Of a DNA stretch of 64,000 nucleotides, positions 52,967 to 62,054 are shown in pieces (position 1 is the first letter of the stretch; every line of letters begins with the position of its first letter). The notes under the pieces were generated by a model, which searched no databases, had not been told where the DNA came from, and saw nothing but the letters and a program-made list of their open reading frames with translations. The position numbers were made by a program, and so were the translations under genes. The DNA is from Clostridiales bacterium (lineage in GTDB: Bacteria; Bacillota; Clostridia; Christensenellales; Aristaeellaceae): NCBI GenBank assembly GCA_017569285.1, contig CP069419.1, positions 2,728,001 through 2,792,000 on the forward strand, read 5' to 3'.

Positions 52967-54740
52967 TCCCGTCAACATTAACTACCGTTATCAGTTTAAT
53001 GCCGATCCCAGGCTGCACGGAAAAATCCAGATCTGCCGGGAAGCTGCTGACCCTTCCATGATCTTTTTCCATGGCCGGTATTATATCTTTGCTTCCATGA
53101 CGCTGGGCGTGTGGGTATCCGATGATCTGTCCAACTGGGAGAACCATCGGCTTCCCAGGGAACTGCCTTTGTATGATTACGCCCCCGACGTACGGGTGAT
53201 GGGCGACTGGGTATATTACTGCGCCTCCCGGCGGGAAGAGAACTGTGACCGGTACCGTACAAAGGATATCCTGAACGGGCCCTACGAAAAGATTGAAGGC
53301 AGCTTTCCTTTCTGGGATCCCAACCTGTTCATTGACGATGACGGGCGGGTGTATTTCTACTGGGGATGCTCCAATATCACGCCCATCTGGGGCGTGGAAC
53401 TCGATCCCCAAACCATGCAGCCCATCGGTGAAAAGCGTGTGCTGGTGGAAGGCCATCCCTTTGAAATCGGCTATGAGCGAGTGGGAGAGGATAACAGTCA
53501 GCTGCCTGCCTCTGAAGCTGAAATAGACGCGGCTTACGAAGCGTTCCACAAGCGGCAGGGCATTTCTGAGGATCAGGTGCCGGAACAGGTGAAGCCGCTA
53601 ATCCGGGGCATGTTCTCCAGAAAACCTTATATCGAAGGGGCCTGGATGGACAAACAGAATGGCAGGTATTATCTGCAATACGCCTGCCCGGGCACCCAGT
53701 ACAATACCTACTCCGACGGCGTGTATGTGAGTTCCGGCCCGCTGGGGCCCTTCACGCTGGCAGACAATAATCCATATTCCTATAAGCCCGGCGGCTTCCT
53801 GCCCGGCGCGGGGCATGGCAGCACCATGCGGGATGAACAGGGTAACTGGTGGCACACATCCACCATGCGGATCAGCATGAATCATGATTTTGAACGCCGG
53901 GTGGGGATCTGGCCCGCAGGCTTCGATGCGGACGGTGAGCTTTTCTGCAACCAGCGCTACGGAGACTGGCCCATGACCCTGGAGGGTGATCCCTGGCGCA
54001 ATCCCGCCTGGATGCTGCTGAGTGCGGGCAAAAAGGCCATAGCTTCTTCATTCACGGATGGCCATGAGCCGGAAAAAGCCACGGAGGAAAACGTGCAAAA
54101 CTGGTGGCAGGCCGCATCCGCGGACCGGCACGAATGGCTGCAGATCGATCTGGGCCGGGAATTTGATGTGCATGCCATCCAGATTAATTTTGCCGATGAT
54201 CAAATCGACATTCCCTGTCCCGGGCAGGTGTCGGGCGGCAGCCAGGCCCGGTATATTGAAGAACGGGATCTGACCACTCAATGGAAACTGACGGGAAGCA
54301 CCGACGGGAAGGCGTGGTTTGTTATTACGGATAAGTCCGACGCGCAGACAGATCTGTCCCACGACCTGATTCTCCGGGAAGAAGGCTTCCGGGTACGTTT
54401 TCTGCGCCTTTCCGATATATCGGTGCCCTATGGCCGACAGCCCTGTATCTCCGGCCTGCGGGTGTTCGGCCTGGAGCATGGCGAGAAGCCGGCTGTGCCT
54501 GTGTTCACAGCCCGGCGGGACAGCGATCTGGATATGACGGTTTCCATTCAACCGCAGGATCATACGCTGGGTTATAACATTCTGTTCGGAAACAGCCCGG
54601 AAAAACTGTATCACAGCTATATGGTTTTCCAGACGGGAGAGAAGCGCGTCGGCGCGCTGATCAAAGGCAGAGATTACTTTGTGCGTGTAGACGCTTTTAA
54701 CGAAAGCGGCATTACTGAGGGTACCTGTATTCAACTGTAA
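52950..54740 (+). CDS. GH43 glycoside hydrolase with C-terminal discoidin-like domain
   Basis: Enzyme of 596 aa, probably a beta-xylosidase or alpha-L-arabinofuranosidase. The five-bladed GH43 propeller has catalytic Asp34 (EAADPSMI), Asp123 (WDPNLFIDDDG) and Glu229 (IEGAWMDK). Residues ~370-500 resemble a F5/8-type discoidin domain (HEWLQIDLGREFDVHAIQI) and the tail a fibronectin-like one. ATG 52950 has AGGTG ten bases ahead and overlaps the rhamnosidase stop. Three different hydrolases in one operon point to a branched oligosaccharide or glycoside. Confidence 0.9.
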   Translation: MKYLCNPVNINYRYQFNADPRLHGKIQICREAADPSMIFFHGRYYIFASMTLGVWVSDDLSNWENHRLPRELPLYDYAPDVRVMGDWVYYCASRREENCDRYRTKDILNGPYEKIEGSFPFWDPNLFIDDDGRVYFYWGCSNITPIWGVELDPQTMQPIGEKRVLVEGHPFEIGYERVGEDNSQLPASEAEIDAAYEAFHKRQGISEDQVPEQVKPLIRGMFSRKPYIEGAWMDKQNGRYYLQYACPGTQYNTYSDGVYVSSGPLGPFTLADNNPYSYKPGGFLPGAGHGSTMRDEQGNWWHTSTMRISMNHDFERRVGIWPAGFDADGELFCNQRYGDWPMTLEGDPWRNPAWMLLSAGKKAIASSFTDGHEPEKATEENVQNWWQAASADRHEWLQIDLGREFDVHAIQINFADDQIDIPCPGQVSGGSQARYIEERDLTTQWKLTGSTDGKAWFVITDKSDAQTDLSHDLILREEGFRVRFLRLSDISVPYGRQPCISGLRVFGLEHGEKPAVPVFTARRDSDLDMTVSIQPQDHTLGYNILFGNSPEKLYHSYMVFQTGEKRVGALIKGRDYFVRVDAFNESGITEGTCIQL

Positions 54741-54754
54741 GGAGGGATTTCGCT

Positions 54755-56053
54755 ATGTCGTTCCCCAAAGGCTTTTTGATCGGGGCGTCCACCGCCGCCC
54801 ATCAGGTGGAAGGCAATAATATTAACAGCGATTACTGGGCGCAGGAGCAGATGCCCCATTCCAGCTTTACGGAGCCCAGCGGCATCGCCTGTGATCACTA
54901 TAACCGATATGAAGAAGATATCCGTCTTTTAGCGCAGGCCGGATTGAACGCTTATCGTTTCTCCATCGAGTGGGCGAGAATTGAGCCGGAAGAAGGACGC
55001 TTTGATGAGAATGAGATCCGGCATTACCGGAAGGTAATTCACTGCTGCCGGGAAAACGGCGTGGAACCCATAGTGACGCTGATGCATTTCACCAGCCCGG
55101 TATGGCTGATCAAAAAGGGTGGCTGGGAGGCCGAAAACACCATCGGATATTTCCGCCGCTATGCTGCCTATGTGGCCGAAAAGCTGGGCGATGAAATCAG
55201 ATATATCTGCACCATCAATGAAGCCAACATGGGCCTGCAGCTGGCGGCTATCTCCAAACGCTTTGAGCTGATGGCCCGGCAGGCCCGGAAGAACGCGCAG
55301 AAGGCAGAAGGCACAGTGCAGGTGGGTATGAATTTCCAGAAGATGATGGAAAACATAAAGTATGCCGCTATGGAGAACGCGGAAATCTTCGGCACCCCAC
55401 AACCGCAGATTTTTGTTTCTTCCCGTACCCCGGAAGGCGACATCCTGGTATTCCGCGCTCATCAGGCAGCCAAGGAAGCCATCAAAGCCATTCATCCTGA
55501 AATCCAGGTTGGCATCACTCTGTCGCTCCACGATCTGCAGGCGCTTCCCGGCGGACAAGCCTTTGCAGAGAAAGCCTGGGATGAGGAATTCCGCCACTAT
55601 CTTCCCTACATTCAGGGAGATGATTTCCTGGGTGTACAGAATTATACCCGCACCCAATATGGACCGGAAGGCCAGCTTCCATGTCCTGAGGGGGCTGAAC
55701 TGACGCAGATGGATTATGAGTTCTATCCGGAGGCCCTGGAGCATGTGATCCGCAAGGTACATGAGGTGTTCAAAGGGGATTTGATTGTCACCGAGAACGG
55801 CATTGCTACGGCTGACGACACCCGTCGGGTGGAATTCATCCGCAGGGCTTTGCAGGGCGTTGAGGACTGCCTGAATGACGGGATCCCTGTGAAAGGTTAT
55901 TGCCACTGGAGCCTGATGGATAATTTTGAGTGGCAGAAAGGCTTTGGCATGACCTTTGGCCTTATCGCAGTTGACCGGCAGACGCTGAAGCGTGTTCCTA
56001 AAGAGAGCCTGTTTTATCTGGGGAAATACCATCATGGGAATGCTCAGATATAG
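54755..56053 (+). CDS. GH1 beta-glucosidase-like enzyme
   Basis: Enzyme of 432 aa with the GH1 N-terminal signature FPKGFLIGASTAAHQVEGN. The nucleophile Glu347 is in VTENGIAT. The acid/base Glu156 is in TINEANMG, where most GH1 enzymes have NEP; here the residue after E is Ala. The typical C-terminal WSLMDNFEW is present. It would cleave a beta-glucoside or phospho-glucoside; the lack of PTS genes favours an unphosphorylated substrate. RBS AAGGAGG. Confidence 0.9.
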   Translation: MSFPKGFLIGASTAAHQVEGNNINSDYWAQEQMPHSSFTEPSGIACDHYNRYEEDIRLLAQAGLNAYRFSIEWARIEPEEGRFDENEIRHYRKVIHCCRENGVEPIVTLMHFTSPVWLIKKGGWEAENTIGYFRRYAAYVAEKLGDEIRYICTINEANMGLQLAAISKRFELMARQARKNAQKAEGTVQVGMNFQKMMENIKYAAMENAEIFGTPQPQIFVSSRTPEGDILVFRAHQAAKEAIKAIHPEIQVGITLSLHDLQALPGGQAFAEKAWDEEFRHYLPYIQGDDFLGVQNYTRTQYGPEGQLPCPEGAELTQMDYEFYPEALEHVIRKVHEVFKGDLIVTENGIATADDTRRVEFIRRALQGVEDCLNDGIPVKGYCHWSLMDNFEWQKGFGMTFGLIAVDRQTLKRVPKESLFYLGKYHHGNAQI

Positions 56054-56074
56054 AATGAGGGGGAGAGAAACCAC

Positions 56075-56929
56075 ATGCTGAAGAACGTACTGAATACGGA
56101 TCTGACCGGGAAAGTTGCCGCAGTAACCGGCGCGGGCGGTGTGCTGTGCTCGTGTTTCGCGAAGGCGCTGGCCCGGGCGGGAGCGAAGGTTGCCCTGCTG
56201 GACCTGAACTTTGACAATGCGGATCGGTTTGCGCAGGAGATCCGGGACGAAGGCGGCATCGCGAAAGCTTACGCTTGCAACGTGCTGGACAAGGAAATCT
56301 GTTACCAGGTGGCGGATGAAGTGCTGGCAGACCTGGGTCCCTGCGACATCCTGATTAACGGCGCGGGCGGTAACAATCCGAAAGCGACCACTGATAAAGA
56401 ATACTTTGAGCCGGGTGATATTGAGAGCGAAACGAAATCGTTTTTTGACCTGGACAAATCCGGTGTGGAATTCGTCTTCAACCTGAACTTCATCGGCACC
56501 CTGCTGCCTACCCAGGCCTTTGCGCGCCAGATGGTTGGAAGGGAAGGCTGCAATATCCTGAATATCAGCTCCATGAACGCCTACTGTCCGCTGACCAAGA
56601 TTCCGGCTTATTCCGGCGCGAAGGCGGCAGTGACCAACTTTACCCAGTGGCTGGCGGTGCATTTCAGCAAAGCTGGTATCCGGGTCAATGCCATTGCCCC
56701 TGGCTTCTTCGCCACGAAACAAAACGCCGCGCTGCTTTTCAATCCAGACGGAACGCCCACGGAACGAACCGGCAAGATCCTGGCCGCTACCCCGATGGGC
56801 CGTTTCGGCGACAGTGAAACGGAGCTGTCCGGCGCCGTACTCTTCTTACTGAACAACGATGCTGCTGGCTTCATCACCGGTGTGACCATTCCGATCGACG
56901 GCGGGTTTTCTGTGTATTCCGGAGTGTAA
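56075..56929 (+). CDS. SDR-family oxidoreductase (mannonate-oxidoreductase-like)
   Basis: Short-chain dehydrogenase of 284 aa. NAD-binding TGAGGVLCSCFAKALA near residue 18, and a catalytic tyrosine Y179 with K183 in AYSGAKAA. The conserved TGAGGVLCS start and PIDGGFSVYSGV end match the SDR type often called D-mannonate oxidoreductase in Clostridia. Here it may oxidise or reduce the sugar released by the upstream hydrolases. Last gene of the glycoside operon; the tRNA-like repeat with its terminator follows at 57072. Confidence 0.87.
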   Translation: MLKNVLNTDLTGKVAAVTGAGGVLCSCFAKALARAGAKVALLDLNFDNADRFAQEIRDEGGIAKAYACNVLDKEICYQVADEVLADLGPCDILINGAGGNNPKATTDKEYFEPGDIESETKSFFDLDKSGVEFVFNLNFIGTLLPTQAFARQMVGREGCNILNISSMNAYCPLTKIPAYSGAKAAVTNFTQWLAVHFSKAGIRVNAIAPGFFATKQNAALLFNPDGTPTERTGKILAATPMGRFGDSETELSGAVLFLLNNDAAGFITGVTIPIDGGFSVYSGV

Positions 56930-57071
56930 ATACCAGATTGACGATTAGCTCTGCTGAGAACTGAAGCCATACTGTTCGGCGTTCCAAATCCCACGAAAAT
57001 CTCATTATATTTTCACGAAAATGGAATCCGGTAAGGAAAAATGAGGATTGATCAGGAACAATACACAACAT

Positions 57072-57129
57072 CTTCAAGTCCTGTTTCCCGCACCAAAGAG
57101 CTTCTGAGAAATCAGAAGCTCTTTTTCGT
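57072..57129 (+). repeat. tRNA-3'-end-like repeat with terminator (copy 2, probable att site)
   Basis: Identical to 44636-44693 in the same orientation. The 12.4 kb between the copies carries the complete AraC-glycoside cluster. The repeat is a T-loop, T-stem, acceptor and CCA followed by the hairpin terminator. There is no full tRNA next to it. Confidence 0.75.
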
Positions 57130-57152
57130 TGGCTGCATCGGAGAATGAAAGT

Positions 57153-57182
57153 TTGACAGGGAGATTGGATTCTATGTATAGT
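57153..57182 (+). promoter_or_regulatory. Promoter for the HpaI-type aldolase gene
   Basis: TTGACA at 57153-57158 and TATAGT at 57177-57182 with an 18-bp spacer, downstream of the terminator of the tRNA-like repeat. The transcript would start near 57190, about 100 bp before the ATG. Confidence 0.7.
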
Positions 57183-57293
57183 GGCGGTGAAAAAGGGAAT
57201 GGAATCCCGTTCTAATCACTTCCATTTCGAGAAACAAAACACATCTGCTGCAGCACGGCCTGCCTGAATGGATCCGGAGAAAGGGGAAGGGCA

Positions 57294-58070
57294 ATGAACG
57301 AAAGACTGCGGAAAATAACAGGGAAAATGGAACGGGGGGAAACGGTCATCGGCGTGTTCGTTCTCCTGGCGGACGCTTCGGTCAGCGAGATCGTCGGCTA
57401 TTCCGGCTGCGATTTTGTGTGGATTGATTCCGAACACGGGATGATGGACCGCCGTGAAATCTATCATCACGTATTGGCTGCGCAGTCAGCGGGCGCCTGC
57501 GCCTTTGTGCGTGTTCCGGGGGTGGAGTATTATCAGATCAAGAACACCCTGGACATGGGGCCGGACGGCGTTATCTTTCCTTTTGTAAATACCCCGGAGA
57601 TTGCGCGGAAAGCCGTGGAGGCCTGCACCTATCCCGCTGACGGCGGCAAGCGGGGGATCGGGCCGCTGCGCGCCATCCGATACGGGCTCGACAATGAAGC
57701 GGAATACCTGAAGGCTGCCCGGGATGAGGTATGGAAGATTCTCCAGATTGAAAGTATGGAAGCGGTCGATCACCTGGAGGAGATTGCGAAAGTACCCGGG
57801 TATCATTCCCTGTTTGTGGGGCCGGCCGATCTGGGAATGTCCATGACCGGCATCGATCCTGAAGACAAGCCGGCCCTGATTGCGGATATCCAGCGGCGGA
57901 CAGCCCGGGCAGCCGCGGCAAACGGGAAGTACTGCGGCTCCTGCGCTGGGCCTTCCAAAGAATCCTGCAGGGAATTGCAGGACCGGGGCGTTCAATGGAT
58001 GACAATCGCCCAGGATGCGAGAATCCTCAGCGCTTACCTGGCGGATGCCGTCCGAAAGATCAGGACATAA
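57294..58070 (+). CDS. HpcH/HpaI-family aldolase
   Basis: Class II (metal-dependent) aldolase of 258 aa. The IDSEHGMMD segment carries catalytic His and neighbouring acidic residues; R-V-P-G and the SLFVGPADLGMS motif complete the active site. Members cleave 2-keto-3-deoxy acids or hydroxy-keto acids to pyruvate plus aldehyde. Its neighbours do not reveal the substrate. RBS GGGGAAGGG before the ATG, preceded by a good promoter. The first gene right of the glycoside island. Confidence 0.88.
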   Translation: MNERLRKITGKMERGETVIGVFVLLADASVSEIVGYSGCDFVWIDSEHGMMDRREIYHHVLAAQSAGACAFVRVPGVEYYQIKNTLDMGPDGVIFPFVNTPEIARKAVEACTYPADGGKRGIGPLRAIRYGLDNEAEYLKAARDEVWKILQIESMEAVDHLEEIAKVPGYHSLFVGPADLGMSMTGIDPEDKPALIADIQRRTARAAAANGKYCGSCAGPSKESCRELQDRGVQWMTIAQDARILSAYLADAVRKIRT

Positions 58071-58285
58071 AACGTGAAGGGAGATACTGCGAGAAAGAGC
58101 TGGAACAGCGTGAGCGGAAACTGGGGGCTTTTTCCCAGGCCGTCCAGAACAGGAAGGAATCCTGGTATGACCGGATCCATGTGAGCGTGAAAACCATGGA
58201 CTGGGTGATCGGGATTGTATCCGGCCTGCTGGTCATCGTCATCATCCTAATCATCCTGGAAGCAACCGGAGTGTTCAAACTGTAA
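57995..58285 (+). CDS. Small single-helix membrane protein (start uncertain)
   Basis: The C-terminal half is clear: KELEQRERKLGAFSQAVQNR, a basic stretch, then a hydrophobic helix WVIGIVSGLLVIVIILIIL near the end. The frame begins at an ATG inside the aldolase gene (57995), but its first ~30 residues look like an out-of-frame reading of that gene. The true start is probably a weak codon after 58075, near AAGGGAG. Function unknown. Confidence 0.5.
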   Translation: MDDNRPGCENPQRLPGGCRPKDQDIKREGRYCEKELEQRERKLGAFSQAVQNRKESWYDRIHVSVKTMDWVIGIVSGLLVIVIILIILEATGVFKL

Positions 58286-58369
58286 CTGTTTCCGGGTACG
58301 GCCGGGGAGAACTGAAAGACGGGCATCCTTTCCCGAGAAAGACGGAAGATGGCCGGTGGAGAAAAAAGC

Positions 58370-58410
58370 AAAGCGGAGATTGCCTCAGAATGAGACAGCC
58401 CCGCTTTTTT
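58370..58410 (+). terminator. Intrinsic terminator after the aldolase pair
   Basis: AAAGCGG at 58370-58376 pairs with CCGCTTT at 58401-58407, with further pairing inside, and is followed by TTT. Ends the aldolase transcript. The remaining bases to 58520 are gene-free and probably contain the promoter of the next gene. Confidence 0.8.
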
Positions 58411-58520
58411 CAACGGATATTGTCAGGTGGATGATGAATGCGGCAGGCTTGCCATCGGGCGGGAGGAACATTATAATCTGATCAGAGGATAACCGGACAA
58501 CTGGTAACGGAGTGAATGAA

Positions 58521-59531
58521 ATGCATTACGATCCGATGGAAAAGCACCTGGAACTGATGCGGCATGCCCCGCGTGCGATGAAGTATGACGGCAGCGTGCC
58601 GTTTGAACAATGGCAGGAGACTGCCCGTCAAAAGCTGGCGGAGCTGCTCGGCCTGCCGCTGGAGATGCCGGAAAGCGACGGATTCGCCATCGAATACGAT
58701 GAAATGCGGGAGGACTTCCGGGAGATCCGCTTTACCTATGCCAGCGAGCCGCTGGCGGACGTGTGCTGCTACCTGCTGCTGCCGAAGGAATATGAAGGCC
58801 GGCTGCCGATGGTGATCTGCCTGCAGGGGCATACCAAAGGCTGCCACATTTCCCTGGGCCGGGTGAAATATGAGGGGGACGAGCTGAAGATCGGGGACGG
58901 CGACCGGGATTTCGGCCTCCAGATCGTGCGCCGGGGCCAGGCAGCCCTGGTAATGGAGCAGCGCGCGTTCGGAGAACGCGGAGGAACTTCTGCGGGCTCC
59001 CAATGCGGCCTGCCCGCCATGTCGGCGCTCCTGCTGGGGCGCACGCTGGTGGGGGAACGGGTATGGGACGTGATGCGGGGAATCGACTGTGTGACCGCGC
59101 ACTTTGACATGATCGACGCCGGGAAGATCGCGCTGATGGGCCAGTCGGGCGGCGGCACCGTCGCCTGCTATGCCGGCGCGCTGGAACAGCGCATCGCCGC
59201 GGTGATGCCCGCCTCATCCTTCTGCGGATATATGGAATCCATCGGGGTCCGGCAGCACTGCGCCTGCAACTATGTTCCGGGGATCATGAAGTATTTTGAT
59301 ATGGGGGATCTCGCGGGCATGACGGCGCCCCGGCCGATGGTGGTCGTGGGCGGCACGGAGGATCCGCTGTTCCCGCTGGAATCAGCCAGCCGGGAATTTG
59401 CCGTGGCCCGGGAATACTACCACACTGCCGGGACGCCGGGAAATGTGCGTCATGTGATCGGCAATGGCGGACACCGCTTCTACGCCGCGGACGCCTGGCC
59501 GGTTTTTGATGAAGTGACCGGATGGAGATAA
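58521..59531 (+). CDS. Alpha/beta hydrolase, esterase-like (Abhydrolase_7 / acetyl xylan esterase type)
   Basis: Hydrolase of 336 aa. Nucleophile elbow GQSGGGTVA, oxyanion CLQGHTKG near the middle of the N-terminal half, and a GNGGHRFY C-terminal histidine. It belongs with the larger esterase-like group that removes acetyl groups or acts on sugar-linked esters. ATG 58521 is eight bases after GGAG; a GTG three codons earlier also opens the frame. Confidence 0.82.
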   Translation: MHYDPMEKHLELMRHAPRAMKYDGSVPFEQWQETARQKLAELLGLPLEMPESDGFAIEYDEMREDFREIRFTYASEPLADVCCYLLLPKEYEGRLPMVICLQGHTKGCHISLGRVKYEGDELKIGDGDRDFGLQIVRRGQAALVMEQRAFGERGGTSAGSQCGLPAMSALLLGRTLVGERVWDVMRGIDCVTAHFDMIDAGKIALMGQSGGGTVACYAGALEQRIAAVMPASSFCGYMESIGVRQHCACNYVPGIMKYFDMGDLAGMTAPRPMVVVGGTEDPLFPLESASREFAVAREYYHTAGTPGNVRHVIGNGGHRFYAADAWPVFDEVTGWR

Positions 59532-59630
59532 GGGCACAGGCGATCTTTGCAATAGGTTTTTTCTCATCTATACTTGATTCAATCAAATCTTTTCCAAAGT
59601 GCAGGATTGAACTGTGCGATGTAATTTACC

Positions 59631-59659
59631 TTGTCTTTCAAGAACACTGCTGATATAAT
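59631..59659 (+). promoter_or_regulatory. Promoter for the metallophosphoesterase gene
   Basis: TTGTCT at 59631-59636, 17-bp spacer, TATAAT at 59654-59659. It lies 49 bp before the gene start. The region 59532-59630 has no other feature. Confidence 0.7.
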
Positions 59660-59707
59660 AGAGAGAAGACCAATCAGAACAGATAAAAACCGGGAGCAAC
59701 TGTTTTC

Positions 59708-60616
59708 ATGAAAACTGAGAGTGTGCCTGGAATGATGCAAACAACGAAGCAGAAAAGCAGATTTCTGCGGGGACTCCTTCGTATTCTGATTGCTTTTATC
59801 GTCCTGATGATAATCATCGGCGTGGCTGTGTATATATACAGCCTGTATACGCAGACCCATTACAGGATTACCTTCTATCAGGAAACGTCCGGCAAAGTCA
59901 GCGGCAATATCCGAATAGCAGTCATCTCCGACATCCATAACCGGGAATACGGGGAAAACAACAGGACACTGATTTCCGATATCCGTGCCCTGGATCCTGA
60001 TCTGATTCTTTTCCCGGGCGACATGGTGATCCTGGATGAGGAAGATTACCAGCCTATGCTGAATCTTGTATCTGAATTATCCGGGATCGCCCCCTGCTAC
60101 GGAGTTCTCGGCAACCATGAGAGCGAACGGATCTATTACCGGGACGACAGGGAACTGCCCGAAAAATTCAAAAACGCGGGACTGAAACTGCTGCGCAACG
60201 CGACAGAAGAAATCCGGATCAGGAATGACGTGATCCAGCTGATCGGGGTGGAAGGCAGCCCTTACGGATTTGAAGCATACGGAGGGCGGGAATTCATGGA
60301 TAAGACCGTGATCAATCCGTATGCGTACAGCATCCTGATGGACCATGTCCCGATTATCTTCGAACCGCAGCTGTCCATATACGATTTCGACCTGGGAATT
60401 GCTGGGCATGTGCATGGCGGAATTGTGAGGCTTCCTTTTATTGGCGGCCTGTATACCCAGGAAGAAGGATTCTTCCCGCGCTTCACCGCGGGGGAATATA
60501 AGCTGGAAAAACAACAGATATTGATCATCAGCGCGGGACTCGGCGATTCAAAGCCGTTTCCGCCGAGGATCAACAACCTCCCTGAATTGGTTGTGATCGA
60601 CATTAACCGGTATTGA
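59708..60616 (+). CDS. Membrane-anchored metallophosphoesterase
   Basis: Protein of 302 aa: one N-terminal membrane helix (~residues 22-45), then a calcineurin-like phosphoesterase with ISDIHNREYG, DLILFPGDMVI, VLGNHESE and GHVHGGI, the usual metal ligands. The active domain faces outside the membrane. Such YkuE-type proteins act on cell-envelope phospholipids or UDP-sugars. GGGAG upstream. Starts the probable envelope locus. Confidence 0.9.
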   Translation: MKTESVPGMMQTTKQKSRFLRGLLRILIAFIVLMIIIGVAVYIYSLYTQTHYRITFYQETSGKVSGNIRIAVISDIHNREYGENNRTLISDIRALDPDLILFPGDMVILDEEDYQPMLNLVSELSGIAPCYGVLGNHESERIYYRDDRELPEKFKNAGLKLLRNATEEIRIRNDVIQLIGVEGSPYGFEAYGGREFMDKTVINPYAYSILMDHVPIIFEPQLSIYDFDLGIAGHVHGGIVRLPFIGGLYTQEEGFFPRFTAGEYKLEKQQILIISAGLGDSKPFPPRINNLPELVVIDINRY

Positions 60617-60707
60617 GCGCTCTGCAGCACAGCCGCCGAACGAAAGGAAAACCGGAAAGTGAAGCGGCACACTGGCGGAACGGTTTCAGAAACAGGAAGG
60701 AGAAACA

Positions 60708-62054
60708 ATGAACAAGAAAAACAGATTCAAAGCGGCCGGGGATGCGGGTTCATCCGGCATTTCCGGCAGAGTGTGGAACGGCATCCGGAATGCTGCCGAG
60801 GTGTTCCGGAAGCGGTGGTACGTCTTCCTGGCTGTTTTCCTGGTCATTTTTGTGGCTTTTTGCGGTTTTCACTATGCCAAAAGCGATCGCACGGCAAGCA
60901 CGGTGCTTTCGCTGGATTATGAGGAGGCTTCCAAAGGCCTGACGCCCAGTCAGACACGGTTCAACATCTTCGAGATCCAGAGCGGCAAGGTGATGGAACG
61001 GCTGATTGAATATGCCGGACTGGAAGGGAAAATCACGCCGGAAGAACTGAGCAAATGCATCAGCGTCCAGGCAACGCATGACAAAAGCGTCAGCGGAAAT
61101 GTAAACTATATCAGCACATCATTTGTCGTCCGGTTTACAGTCAACGATGCGATGGCCGGAAGGACAGCAGACGATATGCTTTCGCTCCTCTGCAAAGCAT
61201 ACCGTGAATACTTCGTGGAGCACTACGGATACAACCATTCCATCCTGGCTTTTGATACCGATGACCTGAAATTCAATGATGAGTATCTGCTGGCTGTGGA
61301 TCTGCTGGAGCTCAAGTGCAGCCAGCTGGAGAAATATGTGCAGCTTCGCCAGCGGGAGAGCAAAAACTACCAGGACCCGGATACCGGGAATTCCTTCTCC
61401 GCCCTGGAACAACGGGTGAACAGCTTTTATACCTATGACCTTGCCAGGCTTCGTTCCTATATCATTGAAAACGGGATTGCGAACGATCAAGCCGGGCTGG
61501 TCAGTATGCTGGATTACAAAAACCGCATGGACCGCCTGATGTACGACAAACTGATGGCTGCATACGATGAGGACAACAATGGAATCCGGCTGTATGATGC
61601 GGCGATGAGCGCGGTCGTCATGATTCCCACCCAGGACCAGACACTGCAGTATTACATGTCCAGGACCAAAACCGGGATGGACAATATGGCCCTTCATGCA
61701 GACGCACAGCTGGAAGGCGCCGCAGAACGGATGGAACAGATTAAATACAGCACCTATCTGATAGAAAAGCTGGGGGCAGCCGTATCCGACCGGAAAAAGG
61801 CGGAGAAGGCGGATGCCATGATCCATGAGATGGAGGCAACGCTGGATAAGCTTGCCGCGGATATCGAAGCGGTGGACAGCACATATACGAGCGCAAGGGC
61901 CCGCAACTATATCAGCTTCAGTGACGACAGCACAGGTTTTAAGGATCAGATCGGCCTGGTTCGTTCCATTCTTTATGCCGTACTGATCATGATTGCAGTA
62001 TTGGCCTGCGTGCTGCTGTGGAACATTTTTTCAGACAAGGAGAATGAAGTATGA
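60708..62054 (+). CDS. Wzz-like polysaccharide co-polymerase-type membrane protein
   Basis: Protein of 448 aa with a transmembrane helix near residues 37-56, a large extracytoplasmic helical region, and a second helix near the C-terminus (SILYAVLIMIAVLACVLL). This is the topology of Wzz/tyrosine-kinase-adaptor chain-length proteins, but motif identity is weak. It overlaps the next gene by four bases. It could help capsule or exopolysaccharide chain-length control. Confidence 0.65.
   Translation: MNKKNRFKAAGDAGSSGISGRVWNGIRNAAEVFRKRWYVFLAVFLVIFVAFCGFHYAKSDRTASTVLSLDYEEASKGLTPSQTRFNIFEIQSGKVMERLIEYAGLEGKITPEELSKCISVQATHDKSVSGNVNYISTSFVVRFTVNDAMAGRTADDMLSLLCKAYREYFVEHYGYNHSILAFDTDDLKFNDEYLLAVDLLELKCSQLEKYVQLRQRESKNYQDPDTGNSFSALEQRVNSFYTYDLARLRSYIIENGIANDQAGLVSMLDYKNRMDRLMYDKLMAAYDEDNNGIRLYDAAMSAVVMIPTQDQTLQYYMSRTKTGMDNMALHADAQLEGAAERMEQIKYSTYLIEKLGAAVSDRKKAEKADAMIHEMEATLDKLAADIEAVDSTYTSARARNYISFSDDSTGFKDQIGLVRSILYAVLIMIAVLACVLLWNIFSDKENEV

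Larger units (their letters stand above)
56930..57293. other. Gene-free junction containing the second tRNA-like repeat
   Basis: Holds the 58-bp repeat (57072-57129), which includes a strong terminator, then a promoter at 57153-57182 leading into the aldolase gene. Two short leftward frames here have no supporting features. Confidence 0.6.

Noticed and set aside
54929-56722. 597-codon leftward open frame opposite the GH1 and SDR genes
   Set aside because: High GC at third positions creates long antisense frames. The sense strand encodes clear GH1 and SDR motifs.
57216-57470. Leftward frame over the aldolase start
   Set aside because: Lies opposite the promoter and 5' end of the aldolase gene, with no features of its own.
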